The position numbers were made by a program, and so were the translations under genes. A DNA stretch of 64,000 bases from Streptomyces sp. YPW6 (GTDB lineage: Bacteria > Actinomycetota > Actinomycetes > Streptomycetales > Streptomycetaceae), in contig NZ_CP076457.1 of assembly GCF_018866325.1 (NCBI RefSeq), positions 4,623,001 through 4,687,000 on the forward strand. Direction: 5' to 3'. The notes under the pieces were generated by a model that saw only the letters and a list, made by a program, of their open reading frames with translations, had not been told where the DNA came from and did no database searches. Positions 54,765 to 63,128 of this stretch are shown piece by piece (the stretch's first letter is position 1; each line of letters starts with the position of its first letter).

Positions 54765-55535
54765 ATGGGCGTGCGGCTCATGGTGGTCGACGATCACCGT
54801 CTGCTCGCGGAGGCACTCGCCTCGGCACTGAAACTCCGCGGGCACCGGGTGCTCGCGGCGGCCGCGCCGACCTCGGGTGCCGCGGAGCTGGTCGTCAGCA
54901 GGGTCCCGGAGGTCTGCCTGTTCGGCACGGCCTCGCCCGCCGCCCCCGGTGTCTTCGACCCGATCACGCGCATCTGCCACGAGCGCCCGCAGGTGGCGGT
55001 GGTGGTCCTCGGGCCGGTGCCCAGCCCGCGCGGGATCGCCGCGGCGTTCGCCGCCGGGGCCGTGGGGTACGTGCGGCACGACGAGCGCATCGAGGGCGTC
55101 GAGCGGGCCATGCTCAAGGCGCGGGCGGGGGAGAGCGCCATCGCCCCGCAGCTGCTGCGGGGGGCCTTCGGCGAGCTGCTCAACCCGGCGGCCCAGCCCG
55201 ACGACGAGGGGCGGCGGCTGCTGCGGATGCTCACCCCGCGCGAGGCCGAGGTGCTGGTGCGGGTCGCCGAGGGCGAGGGCACCCGGCTGATCGCGGCGGG
55301 CATGGACATCGCCCCCAGCACCGCCCGCACCCACGTCCAGCGGGTGCTGATGAAGCTCGGGGTCGGCTCCCGGCTGGAGGCGGCCGCCCTCGCCGCCCGT
55401 ACCGGACTGCTGGAGCGCGCCGCGGCGAACGGCGGCGCGCCGCACGGACCGTACGCCCCCGACGACGTGCCCGGTACGCCCCGGGGGAACGCCTCCCCGG
55501 GGGCGGGGCCGTACGTTCCCGGACGGCGCGGGTGA
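54765..55535 (+). CDS. Orphan LuxR-type regulator with degenerate receiver
   Basis: 256 aa. The N-terminal receiver keeps the acidic pair (MVVDDHRLLAEAL), but the strand that should end in the phospho-acceptor reads EVCLFGTASPA, with no Asp. The conserved Lys is also replaced (VRHDERI). The C-terminal HTH is normal: LTPREAEVLVRVAEGEGTRL and 'MDIAPSTARTHVQRVLMKLG'. It likely works without phosphorylation or through ligand binding. GAGG upstream of the ATG. No partner kinase nearby. Confidence 0.87.
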   Translation: MGVRLMVVDDHRLLAEALASALKLRGHRVLAAAAPTSGAAELVVSRVPEVCLFGTASPAAPGVFDPITRICHERPQVAVVVLGPVPSPRGIAAAFAAGAVGYVRHDERIEGVERAMLKARAGESAIAPQLLRGAFGELLNPAAQPDDEGRRLLRMLTPREAEVLVRVAEGEGTRLIAAGMDIAPSTARTHVQRVLMKLGVGSRLEAAALAARTGLLERAAANGGAPHGPYAPDDVPGTPRGNASPGAGPYVPGRRG

Positions 55536-55568
55536 CGTACGGCCCGGGGAGCCGGGGCGGGCGGCTGA

Positions 55569-55877
55569 TCAGTCCGCGCCGGACCCGGGTTCCCGCTCCT
55601 GCTCCGCCTCCGGGGCCGGCGGGGCCTCGGCCGGGCGCAGCTTCATCCAGACCAGGAAGAACAGGCCGAGCGCCAGCATGGCGAGGCCGGTCCACAGGTT
55701 GATGTGGACGCCCTCGGCCTTCTCCAGGTCGGCGTCGGACGGGTCGAGTCCGGCGATGGTGACGATCACTCCGTAGACCACGAACAGGCCGCCGATGATC
55801 CGCCGGATGTCGAAGAGACGGGCGGCGGTCGCGGACGTGCGTTCCAGCTCGGAGACTTCCTTGCGCAGGTCGGACAT
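55569..55877 (-). CDS. Small two-helix membrane protein coupled to the symporter
   Basis: 102 aa, starting MSDLRKEVSELERTSATAAR, with two membrane helices (IIGGLFVVYGVIVTIAGL and LWTGLAMLALGLFFLVWMKL) and an acidic/Pro tail. GGAGG precedes the ATG, which lies 15 nt after the symporter stop. Such small proteins often follow solute:sodium symporters in Streptomyces; it may be an accessory subunit. No function established. Confidence 0.78.
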   Translation of the reverse strand: MSDLRKEVSELERTSATAARLFDIRRIIGGLFVVYGVIVTIAGLDPSDADLEKAEGVHINLWTGLAMLALGLFFLVWMKLRPAEAPPAPEAEQEREPGSGAD

Positions 55878-55892
55878 GGTGAGTGCCTCCGA

Positions 55893-57563
55893 TCAGAAGG
55901 AGTAGGGGAGATAGCAGGCGGCGGCGAGCACGATCGCGCCCCAGCCGAGCAGCGCCGGCTTGCGGTACCAGGCCCGGTCGGCCTCCTCCAGCTCCTCGTC
56001 GGGGCTCGGCGACTCGGTCCCGTACACCAGACCGGCCAGCTCCGCCTCGGGCTTCGGGGCGGTGAAGAGGGTGACGGCGACCATGACGACGGCTCCGGCG
56101 ACGAAGCCGACGATCGCGGAGACGAAGTTGGCGCCCTGGTCGGTGGGGATGTCGATGACCCCGCCCCGGTAGATCCAGAAGTAGTTGACCATCGCGGCGG
56201 TGGTGCCGGCGACCAGGCCCCAGACACCGGACTTCATCGAGGCGCGCTTCCAGAACATGCCGATGATGAAGACGACGAACATCGGGACGTTGAAGAACGA
56301 GAACAGCGTCTGGAGGTAGCTCATGATGTTCGAGAAGCTGGCGGCGATGAACGCCGTGCCGATCGAGGCCAGCACGCCGATCGCCGTGATCAGCCGTCCG
56401 AACCTCAGGTAGTACGTGTCCGGCTGGTCCTTGACCACGTACCGCTGCCAGATGTCGGTGGTGAACACCGTGTTGAACGAGGACACGTTGGCCGCCATGC
56501 CCGCCATGAAGGCGGCCAGCAGACCGGTCACCGCGATGCCGAGCACGCCGTTGGGCAGCAGCTCCTGCATCAGCAGGGGTATCGCGTCGTTGTAGGTCAG
56601 GCCGGAGTCCGGGGTGCCGATCCTCGGCACGATCACGGCGGCCACCAGGCCCGGGATCATCACCGCGAAGACGATGAAGATCTTCGGGAAGGCGGCGATC
56701 AGCGGGGTGCGCCTGGCGGCGGAGAGGTTCTTCGCGGACAGCGCGCGCTGCACCTCGGCGAAGTTCGTCGTCCAGTAGCCGAAGGACAGCACGAAGCCGA
56801 GGCCGAGGATGATCGTCAGCCAGTTGGCGCCCAGCGGGTTGGGGTCACCGATGCCGGTGCCGCCCCAGGCGGTCATGAAGTCCCCGCCGTGCTGCTGCGA
56901 CAGCGCATCGCTCATGGCGTCCCAGCCGCCGACGCGCTTGAGGCCGAGGACGGTGAGGGGGATGAGGGCGGCGAGGATGACGAAGAACTGGAGCACCTCG
57001 TTGTAGATCGCCGAGGAGAGCCCGCCGATCGTGATGTAGACCAGCACGAAGAGGCCCGCGACGACGATCGCGACCCACTGCGGCCAGCCGAGGAGCGCCT
57101 CCACGACGATCGACAGGGCGTAGAGGTTGACGCCCGCGATGAGGATCGCCGCGAACGCGAAGAGCACGGAGCTCAGCAGGTGCGCGGACCGGTCGAACCG
57201 CTGGAGCAGGAACTCCGGCACGGAGCGCACCTTGGAGCGGTAGTAGAACGGCATCATCACCAGGCCGAGGAAGACCATGGCGGGGATCGCGCCGATCCAG
57301 TACCAGTGCACCACCGCGACGCCGTACTCCGCGCCGGTGGCCGCCATGCCGAGGATCTCGGTGGCGCCGAGGTTCGCCGCGACGAAGGCGAGCCCGGTCA
57401 CCCAGGCGGGCAGTGAGCGCCCGGAGAGGAAGAAGTCGAGGCTCGTCCTCACGCTGGCACGGGCCATGAAGCCGATGCCGAGTACGACGACGAAGTAGAT
57501 CGCCAGGATGGCGTAGTCGAGCCCGTTCGTGGGGAGCCGAAGCCCTTCGGCCAGTGTCTGCAT
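55893..57563 (-). CDS. Sodium:solute symporter (SSS/SGLT family), probable galactose uptake
   Basis: 556 aa, about 14 helices. SSS features: 'DYAILAIYFVVVLGIGFMA', 'FFLSGRSLPAWVTGLAFVAANLGATE' and 'GYWTTNFAEVQRALSAKN', close to the sugar-transporting SGLT branch. It is divergent from galT across a 224-bp promoter region, so galactose or a related sugar is a reasonable substrate (inference from location). Confidence 0.88.
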   Translation of the reverse strand: MQTLAEGLRLPTNGLDYAILAIYFVVVLGIGFMARASVRTSLDFFLSGRSLPAWVTGLAFVAANLGATEILGMAATGAEYGVAVVHWYWIGAIPAMVFLGLVMMPFYYRSKVRSVPEFLLQRFDRSAHLLSSVLFAFAAILIAGVNLYALSIVVEALLGWPQWVAIVVAGLFVLVYITIGGLSSAIYNEVLQFFVILAALIPLTVLGLKRVGGWDAMSDALSQQHGGDFMTAWGGTGIGDPNPLGANWLTIILGLGFVLSFGYWTTNFAEVQRALSAKNLSAARRTPLIAAFPKIFIVFAVMIPGLVAAVIVPRIGTPDSGLTYNDAIPLLMQELLPNGVLGIAVTGLLAAFMAGMAANVSSFNTVFTTDIWQRYVVKDQPDTYYLRFGRLITAIGVLASIGTAFIAASFSNIMSYLQTLFSFFNVPMFVVFIIGMFWKRASMKSGVWGLVAGTTAAMVNYFWIYRGGVIDIPTDQGANFVSAIVGFVAGAVVMVAVTLFTAPKPEAELAGLVYGTESPSPDEELEEADRAWYRKPALLGWGAIVLAAACYLPYSF

Positions 57564-57735
57564 GGGGGGAACTCGCTTCGTATCGCGAACGTAACCCGAC
57601 GGAACTTACGCCGTCATGTTCGAGAAATGAACAGTCTCGTTGGGCTTCTTTGTTTGATCGTGATCGAGTGTGGGTGAATGTCCGGGTATGGCGTCGCGCC
57701 GCCGCAGCAAACTGGGTCATTGACGAAGATGTTTG

Positions 57736-57751
57736 CTTGTGATTTCTTGTG
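57736..57751. promoter_or_regulatory. Direct hexamer repeats in the gal promoter region
   Basis: CTTGTG-N4-CTTGTG, start to start 10 bp, on one face of the helix ~45 bp upstream of the galT start. The Streptomyces galP1 operator has been described as directly repeated hexamers (recalled). GATTAT just after may be the -10 box. Confidence 0.5.
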
Positions 57752-57787
57752 TGCGATTATGTTGGAGGGATCGGGTGGAGGACCCTG

Positions 57788-58831
57788 GTGAAGAAGACGG
57801 TGACGACCCTCGCCGACGGCCGTGAGCTGATCTACTACGACGCCGCGCGGGACACCGTCCGCGACGCCGTCGACCCCCGCCCCCTGGACCCCGTCTCGAC
57901 CTCGTCCGAGATCCGCCGCGATCCGCTGCTCGGCGACGCGGTCGCCATCGCCTCGCACCGCCAGGCCCGCACCTACCACCCGCCGGCCGACGCCTGCCCG
58001 CTCTGCCCCACCCGGGAGGGCCGGCCGTCCGAGATCCCCGACGACCACTACGACGTGGTGGTCTTCGAGAACCGCTTCCCCTCGCTCGCCGGTGACTCCG
58101 GCCGCTGCGAGGTCGTCTGCTTCACCTCCGACCACGACGCGTCCTTCGCCGACCTCACCGAGGAACAGGCCGCGCTCGTCCTCGCCGCCTGGACCGACCG
58201 GACCGCCGCCCTCGCCACCCTCGACCAGGTCACCCAGGTCTTCTGCTTCGAGAACCGCGGCGCCGAGATCGGCGTCACCCTGGGCCACCCGCACGGCCAG
58301 ATCTACGGCTACCCCTTCGTCACTCCGCGCACCGGGCTGATGCTCCGCTCGGCCGCCCGGCACCGCGAGGAGACCGGGGGCAACCTCTTCGACGACGTGG
58401 TCGCCCGCGAGGAGAAGGACGGCTCACGCGTCGTCCTCGCCACCGGCCACTGGATCGCCTTCGTCCCCTACGCGGCGCACTGGCCCTACGAGGTCCACCT
58501 CTACCCCCGCCGCCGCGTCCCGGACCTGCGGGGGCTGGACGAGGGCGCGCGGACAGAGTTCCCACAGGTCTATCTGGAACTCTTGAGGCGCTTCGACCGG
58601 ATCTTCGGCCCCGGCGAGCCGCCGACCCCGTACATCTCCGCCTGGCACCAGGCGCCGTTCGAGGCCGACGGCCGGGAGGACTTCGCCCTGCACCTGGAGC
58701 TTTTCACCATTCGCCGGACCTCCGGCAAGCTGAAGTTCCTCGCGGGGTCCGAGTCCGGCATGAGCGTGTTCATCAACGACGTGCCGCCGGAGGCCGCGGC
58801 CGAGCGACTGCGAGAGGTAGCGAGCCAGTGA
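57788..58831 (+). CDS. galT: Galactose-1-phosphate uridylyltransferase
   Basis: 347 aa HIT-superfamily enzyme. Active-site HPHGQIYGYP carries the uridylylated His; 'ACPLCPTREG' provides zinc-binding Cys; 'ENRFPSL' and 'YISAWHQAPF' are family markers. It swaps UMP between UDP-glucose and galactose-1-phosphate in the Leloir pathway. The GTG start has GGAGG at ideal distance. It overlaps galE by 4 nt. Confidence 0.96.
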   Translation: MKKTVTTLADGRELIYYDAARDTVRDAVDPRPLDPVSTSSEIRRDPLLGDAVAIASHRQARTYHPPADACPLCPTREGRPSEIPDDHYDVVVFENRFPSLAGDSGRCEVVCFTSDHDASFADLTEEQAALVLAAWTDRTAALATLDQVTQVFCFENRGAEIGVTLGHPHGQIYGYPFVTPRTGLMLRSAARHREETGGNLFDDVVAREEKDGSRVVLATGHWIAFVPYAAHWPYEVHLYPRRRVPDLRGLDEGARTEFPQVYLELLRRFDRIFGPGEPPTPYISAWHQAPFEADGREDFALHLELFTIRRTSGKLKFLAGSESGMSVFINDVPPEAAAERLREVASQ

Positions 58832-59826
58832 GCACTCCCCGGAACACATCCCACCTGCCCAAGAAGTACCTGGTCACCGGCGGCGCCGGATACGTCGGCA
58901 GCGTCGTCGCCCAGCACCTGCTGGAGGCCGGGCACACCGTCACCGCCCTCGACGACCTGTCCACCGGCTTCCGCGAGGCCGTCCCGGCCGGGGCCGCGTT
59001 CATCGAGGGCCGCATCCAGGACGCCGCCCGTCACCTGGACCCCTCCTACGACGGTGTCCTGCACTTCGCCGCGTTCTCCCAGGTCGGCGAGTCCGTCGTG
59101 AACCCCGAGAAGTACTGGGTCAACAACGTCGGCGGCACCACCGCCCTGCTCGCCGCCATGCGCGAACACGGCGTCCGCACCCTCGTGTTCTCCTCCACCG
59201 CCGCCACCTACGGCGAACCGGTCTCCAGCCCCATCACCGAGACCGACCCCACCGCCCCCACCAGCCCCTACGGCGCCTCCAAGCTCGCCGTCGACCACAT
59301 GATCAGCGGCGAGGCCACCGCCCACGGCCTGGCCGCCGTCTCGCTGCGCTACTTCAACGTGGCCGGCGCCTACGGCAGTTGTGGCGAGCGGCACGACCCC
59401 GAGTCCCACCTCATCCCCCTCGTCCTCCAGGTCGCCCTGGGCAGGCGCGAGTCGATCAACGTCTACGGCGACGACTACCCCACCCCCGACGGCACCTGCG
59501 TCCGCGACTACATTCACGTCGCCGACCTCGCCGAGGCCCACCTGCTGGCCCTCACCGCCGCCGCCCCCGGCGAGCACCTGGTCTGCAACCTCGGCAACGG
59601 CAACGGCTTCTCGGTCCGCGAGGTCATCGAGACCGTCCGCAAGGTCACCGGCCACCCCGTCCCCGAGACCCCCGCCCCCCGGCGCGGCGGCGACCCGGCC
59701 GTCCTCGTCGCCTCCGCCGCCACCGCCGTCGAGCGCCTCGGCTGGCAGCCGTCCCGCGCCGACCTGGCCGGAATCATCGCCGACGCCTGGCAGTTCGCCC
59801 GCCGAGAGGACACGACCGCCCCATGA
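58828..59826 (+). CDS. galE: UDP-glucose 4-epimerase
   Basis: 332 aa extended SDR. NAD-binding TGGAGYVGSVVA, catalytic Ser in 'VFSSTAATYGEP', and the Tyr-x-x-x-Lys pair in SPYGASKLAVD. Interconverts UDP-galactose and UDP-glucose. The GTG start sits in the galT stop (GTGA) and its stop overlaps galK (ATGA), giving a tightly coupled galTEK operon. Confidence 0.96.
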   Translation: MSTPRNTSHLPKKYLVTGGAGYVGSVVAQHLLEAGHTVTALDDLSTGFREAVPAGAAFIEGRIQDAARHLDPSYDGVLHFAAFSQVGESVVNPEKYWVNNVGGTTALLAAMREHGVRTLVFSSTAATYGEPVSSPITETDPTAPTSPYGASKLAVDHMISGEATAHGLAAVSLRYFNVAGAYGSCGERHDPESHLIPLVLQVALGRRESINVYGDDYPTPDGTCVRDYIHVADLAEAHLLALTAAAPGEHLVCNLGNGNGFSVREVIETVRKVTGHPVPETPAPRRGGDPAVLVASAATAVERLGWQPSRADLAGIIADAWQFARREDTTAP

Positions 59827-61025
59827 CCCAGCACGCCGAAGCGACCGTGACCGCCGCCGAGGGGCACCGCGCCGACCCCGCCGTCACCTTCGCCGAGCTG
59901 TACGGGAGCGAGCCCGACGGCATCTGGGCCGCACCCGGACGAGTGAACCTGATCGGCGAGTACACCGACTTCAACGAGGGCTTCGTCCTGCCGCTGGCCC
60001 TCCCGCACACCGCCGTCGCCGCCGTCGCCCGCCGCGACGACGGCCTTCTGCGCCTCCACTCCACCGACGTGCCCGGCGGCGTCGTCGTGCTGCGCGTCGA
60101 CGCCCTCGCCCCGCACTCCGGCCACGGCTGGGCCGCCTACCCCGCCGGCGTCGTCTGGGCGCTGCGCGAGGCCGGGCACCCGGTCACCGGGGCCGACATC
60201 GCCCTGACCTCCACCGTGCCCACCGGCGCCGGGCTCTCCTCGTCCGCCGCCCTGGAAGTCGTCACCGCACTCGCCCTGAACGACCTCTTCGAACTGGGCC
60301 TGAGCGCCGCCGAACTCGCCGTCACCGGCCGCCGCGCCGAGAACGACTTCGTCGGCGTGCCCTGCGGGATCATGGACCAGATGGCCTCGGCCTGCTGCAC
60401 CGAGGGCCACGCCCTCCACCTGGACACCCGCGACCTCTCCCTGCGCCAGGTCCCCTTCGACCCGGCCGCCCAGGGGCTGACGCTCCTGGTCGTCGACACC
60501 CGGGTCACGCACGCGCTCGGCGACGGGGCGTACGCGGAGCGCCGGGCCGGCTGCGAGGAGGGCGCCCGGCTGCTCGGCATACCGATGCTGCGCGACCTGC
60601 CGTACGCCGGTCTCGACGCGGCGCTCGCCACCCTCGCCGACGCCGGGGCCGACGCGTCCGTCATCCGCTACGTACGCCATGTCGTCGGCGACAACCACCG
60701 CGTCGAGCAGATCATCGCCCTGCTCGACGCGGGGGACGTCCGCGCCGCGGGCCCCGTCCTGACCGAGGGCCACCTCTCGCTCCGCGACGATCTGCGGGTC
60801 TCCTGCCCCGAGTTGGACCTCGTGGTCGAGACGGCGAACGCGGCCGGGGCGCTCGGTGCGCGGATGACCGGGGGCGGCTTCGGCGGCTCCGCGGTCGTCC
60901 TGGTGGAGACGGCGGCGGCCGGCGCGGTGGCCCGGGCGGTCAGCGAGGCGTTCGCGGCGGCCGGACACGCGGCCCCGGGCGTCTTCGACGCCGTCCCGTC
61001 CGCCGGAGCGGGCCGGCTGCGCTGA
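59823..61025 (+). CDS. galK: Galactokinase
   Basis: 400 aa GHMP kinase. Galactokinase signature 'GRVNLIGEYTDFNEGFVLPLAL', ATP loop PTGAGLSSSAALEV, catalytic Asp in 'GIMDQMASACC', and a C-terminal 'MTGGGFGGSAVVL'. Phosphorylates galactose at C1. Last gene of the operon. Confidence 0.96.
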   Translation: MTQHAEATVTAAEGHRADPAVTFAELYGSEPDGIWAAPGRVNLIGEYTDFNEGFVLPLALPHTAVAAVARRDDGLLRLHSTDVPGGVVVLRVDALAPHSGHGWAAYPAGVVWALREAGHPVTGADIALTSTVPTGAGLSSSAALEVVTALALNDLFELGLSAAELAVTGRRAENDFVGVPCGIMDQMASACCTEGHALHLDTRDLSLRQVPFDPAAQGLTLLVVDTRVTHALGDGAYAERRAGCEEGARLLGIPMLRDLPYAGLDAALATLADAGADASVIRYVRHVVGDNHRVEQIIALLDAGDVRAAGPVLTEGHLSLRDDLRVSCPELDLVVETANAAGALGARMTGGGFGGSAVVLVETAAAGAVARAVSEAFAAAGHAAPGVFDAVPSAGAGRLR

Positions 61026-61112
61026 GCCCGGGGGAGCGGGAGCCGTCCCGGCCGGGCGTGAGGGCGCCGAAGCCGTCGCCGGGGTCCGGGCCTGGGGGTC
61101 CGGGGTCCGGGG

Positions 61113-61553
61113 TCACAACTCCTTGACCAGGATGAACTCGGTGACCCCGGGCGGGTAGTCGGCGACCCGGCCGATCTCCTCGTACCCCTGCCCGCGGTAG
61201 AAGCCGGGGGCCTGGAAGTCCCAGGTCTCCAGCCGCGAGCGGGTGCAGGCGCGCTCGGTGCGGGCGGTCCGCTCGGCCTCGGCGAGCAGCCCCGCACCGA
61301 GGCCCAGGCCCCGGTGCGGGGCGTCGACCCAGAGCAGGTCGACATGCAGCCAGTACGCCCAGGTCCGCCCGGTCAGCCCGCCGGCCAGGTCCCCGTGCTC
61401 GTCCAACGCCCACACTTCCAGCGGTACTTCGTGCTCGCCGGAGGTGGAGAGCAGCGCACGCAGGCCGGCCGACCCGGCGACGTTGTCCTCGTGCAGACGC
61501 CCGCTCAGCAGAATGCGACGTTCTTTGTCTACTTCTGTCTCAAGACGGAACAT
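61113..61553 (-). CDS. GNAT-family N-acetyltransferase
   Basis: 146 aa. Acetyl-CoA loop HRGLGLGAGLL; C-terminal 'FQAPGFYRGQGYEEIGRVADYP'. 'LEVWALDEHGDLAGGLTGRTW' is typical of small GNATs acting on free amines or proteins. Start placed at MFRLETEVDKE; an upstream ATG adds 13 unlikely residues. It is divergent from the orphan regulator with the structured leader. Confidence 0.85.
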   Translation of the reverse strand: MFRLETEVDKERRILLSGRLHEDNVAGSAGLRALLSTSGEHEVPLEVWALDEHGDLAGGLTGRTWAYWLHVDLLWVDAPHRGLGLGAGLLAEAERTARTERACTRSRLETWDFQAPGFYRGQGYEEIGRVADYPPGVTEFILVKEL

Positions 61554-61679
61554 GCAGCACACCCTAAAACCCACCGGAGCCGACCAGTTCACCGAATCGC
61601 CCTCCCTCCGTTGCCCCCGCCCGTACGCTGATGCTCAGCACCGGTGGGGGCCGGTGTCGATTCAGGGGAGCGAGAAAGC

Positions 61680-61797
61680 CGGGTACGGCGTCCGGGGCAG
61701 GGCGGCAGGCGGTTCGACGACGGCGGTCGTCGGCGCGGCAGGCCGCAGTGCGGCCCCGGACGCCGTACCCGCAGCTATCCGCCCCCACCGATGGGGG
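61680..61797 (+). promoter_or_regulatory. Long inverted repeat and RBS-masking hairpin in the leader of the next regulator
   Basis: A perfect 19-bp inverted repeat (61680-61698 with 61753-61771) encloses 54 nt holding a nested CGACGAC-GGCG-GTCGTCG hairpin. After it, CCCCCA-CCGA-TGGGGG (61782-61797) folds the only Shine-Dalgarno (GGGGG) into a stem 4 nt before the GTG start. Looks like a structured 5' leader controlling translation; ligand or partner unknown. Confidence 0.6.
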
Positions 61798-61801
61798 TTC
61801 T

Positions 61802-62587
61802 GTGACGCGTATCCGGGTTCTCGTGGTGGACGACCACCGCATCTTCGCCGAGTCGCTCGCGGCCGCCCTCGCGGCCGAACCGGACGTCGACGTCTCCGCG
61901 GCGGGCAGCGGCCCGGCCGCGCTGCGCGCCCTGGAGCGCGCGGCCGCCGAGGGGCGTGGTTACGACGTGCTCCTGGTCGACGCCGAGCTGGGCGCCCTGG
62001 CGAACGCTGAGCCGTCGGCCCTCCCCGCGCCCCGGCAGGAGGAGGCGGCCGCCGTCGACGGCATCGCGCTGGTCGCCGGGGTCCGCACGGCCCGGCCCGC
62101 CGTGCGGTCGGTGGTGCTCGCCGAGAAGGACGACCCGCGTGCCGCCGCCCGGGCGCTCCAGGCGGGGGCCTCGGGCTGGGTGGCCAAGGACTGCTCGCTG
62201 CAACGGCTGCTGTCGGTGATCCGGGGCGTGCTGCGCGACGAGACGCACCTGCCGCCCGCCCTGCTCACCGGCGTGCTGCGGGAGCTGACCGCCGCCCGCA
62301 AGCACCGCAGCGAGAGCGAGCGGCTGGTGGAGTCGCTGACGCCCCGGGAGCGCGAGGTGCTGCGCTGCATGGTGGCGGGCCTGGGGCGGAAAGCGGTCGC
62401 GGAGCGGCTGTTCCTGTCCCCGCACACGGTGCGTACCCATATGCAGAACGTGCTGGGCAAGCTGGGGGTGCACTCGACGCTGGCCGCCGTGGCCCTGGCC
62501 CGCCGGGCGGGGGTCGGGCCGGTCGACGCGGAGGCGGGCCCGTCAGGTCGGGATGTTGTCGAACGGGGCGGTCAACTGGCGCAGTAG
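61802..62587 (+). CDS. Orphan NarL/LuxR-type response regulator
   Basis: 261 aa. Receiver with VVDDHRIFAESL and phospho-acceptor region VLLVDAELGALAN, followed by an unusual ~18-residue insert (EPSALPAPRQEEAAA). 'GWVAKDCSL' holds the conserved Lys. The HTH is standard (LTPREREVLRCMVAGLGRKA, 'LFLSPHTVRTHMQNVLGKLG'). No kinase gene adjacent. GTG start behind a hairpin-masked ribosome-binding site. The last 45 bp overlap the convergent MarR gene. Confidence 0.88.
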   Translation: MTRIRVLVVDDHRIFAESLAAALAAEPDVDVSAAGSGPAALRALERAAAEGRGYDVLLVDAELGALANAEPSALPAPRQEEAAAVDGIALVAGVRTARPAVRSVVLAEKDDPRAAARALQAGASGWVAKDCSLQRLLSVIRGVLRDETHLPPALLTGVLRELTAARKHRSESERLVESLTPREREVLRCMVAGLGRKAVAERLFLSPHTVRTHMQNVLGKLGVHSTLAAVALARRAGVGPVDAEAGPSGRDVVERGGQLAQ

Positions 62588-63040
62588 TCCGGCCAGTTCG
62601 CCGCGCTGGGCGCGGGACAGCTCGCCCAGGATGGCCCGCTCCTGGGCGAGCAGCCCGGCCAGCGACTGGTCGGCCTTGTCGCGCCCCTCGGCCGTGAGGC
62701 GGACGAGGACGCCGCGCCGGTCGTTCGGGTCGGGGAGCCGCTCGACGAGGTTCTTCTTGGTGAGCCGGTCGATACGGTTGGTCATCGTGCCCGAGGTGAC
62801 CAGGGTCTGGGTGAGGAGCTGCCCGGGGGAGAGCTGGTACGGCGCTCCGGCCCGGCGCAGCGACGTGAGCACGTCGAACTCCCACGGCTCCAGGTCGTGC
62901 TCGGAGAAGGCTATGCGGCGGGCCCGGTCGAGGTGGCGCGCCAGGCGGGAGACGCGACTGAGCACCTCGAGTGGTTCCACGTCGAGGTCGGGGCGCTCGC
63001 GGCGCCATGCAGCGACCAGTCGGTCGACCTCGTCCTCCAT
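62543..63040 (-). CDS. MarR-family transcriptional regulator
   Basis: 165 aa. Winged HTH: 'PGQLLTQTLVTSGTMTNRIDRLTKKNLVERLPDPNDRRGVLVRLT', where DRR is the wing motif of MarR proteins. Long helical ends form the dimer interface. Divergent from the methyltransferase gene, with a CTTGA-type palindrome between, so it probably controls itself and that gene. No ribosome-binding site is seen; translation may be leaderless. It ends convergently inside the upstream regulator gene. Confidence 0.9.
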   Translation of the reverse strand: MEDEVDRLVAAWRRERPDLDVEPLEVLSRVSRLARHLDRARRIAFSEHDLEPWEFDVLTSLRRAGAPYQLSPGQLLTQTLVTSGTMTNRIDRLTKKNLVERLPDPNDRRGVLVRLTAEGRDKADQSLAGLLAQERAILGELSRAQRGELAGLLRQLTAPFDNIPT

Positions 63041-63090
63041 GTCGATCAGTGTAGAGGGTCCCTCGATGTGAAGTCTCTTGAATTGAAGTG

Positions 63091-63104
63091 TCTTGACATC
63101 AAGA
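63091..63104. promoter_or_regulatory. Candidate MarR operator
   Basis: TCTTGA-CA-TCAAGA, perfect 6-bp arms, between the divergent MarR and methyltransferase genes. A half-matching CTTGA-AT-TGAAG lies 15 bp upstream. The site overlaps where both promoters should lie. Confidence 0.55.
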
Positions 63105-63128
63105 GATATCTGGCGTGATCCTGTTCCC

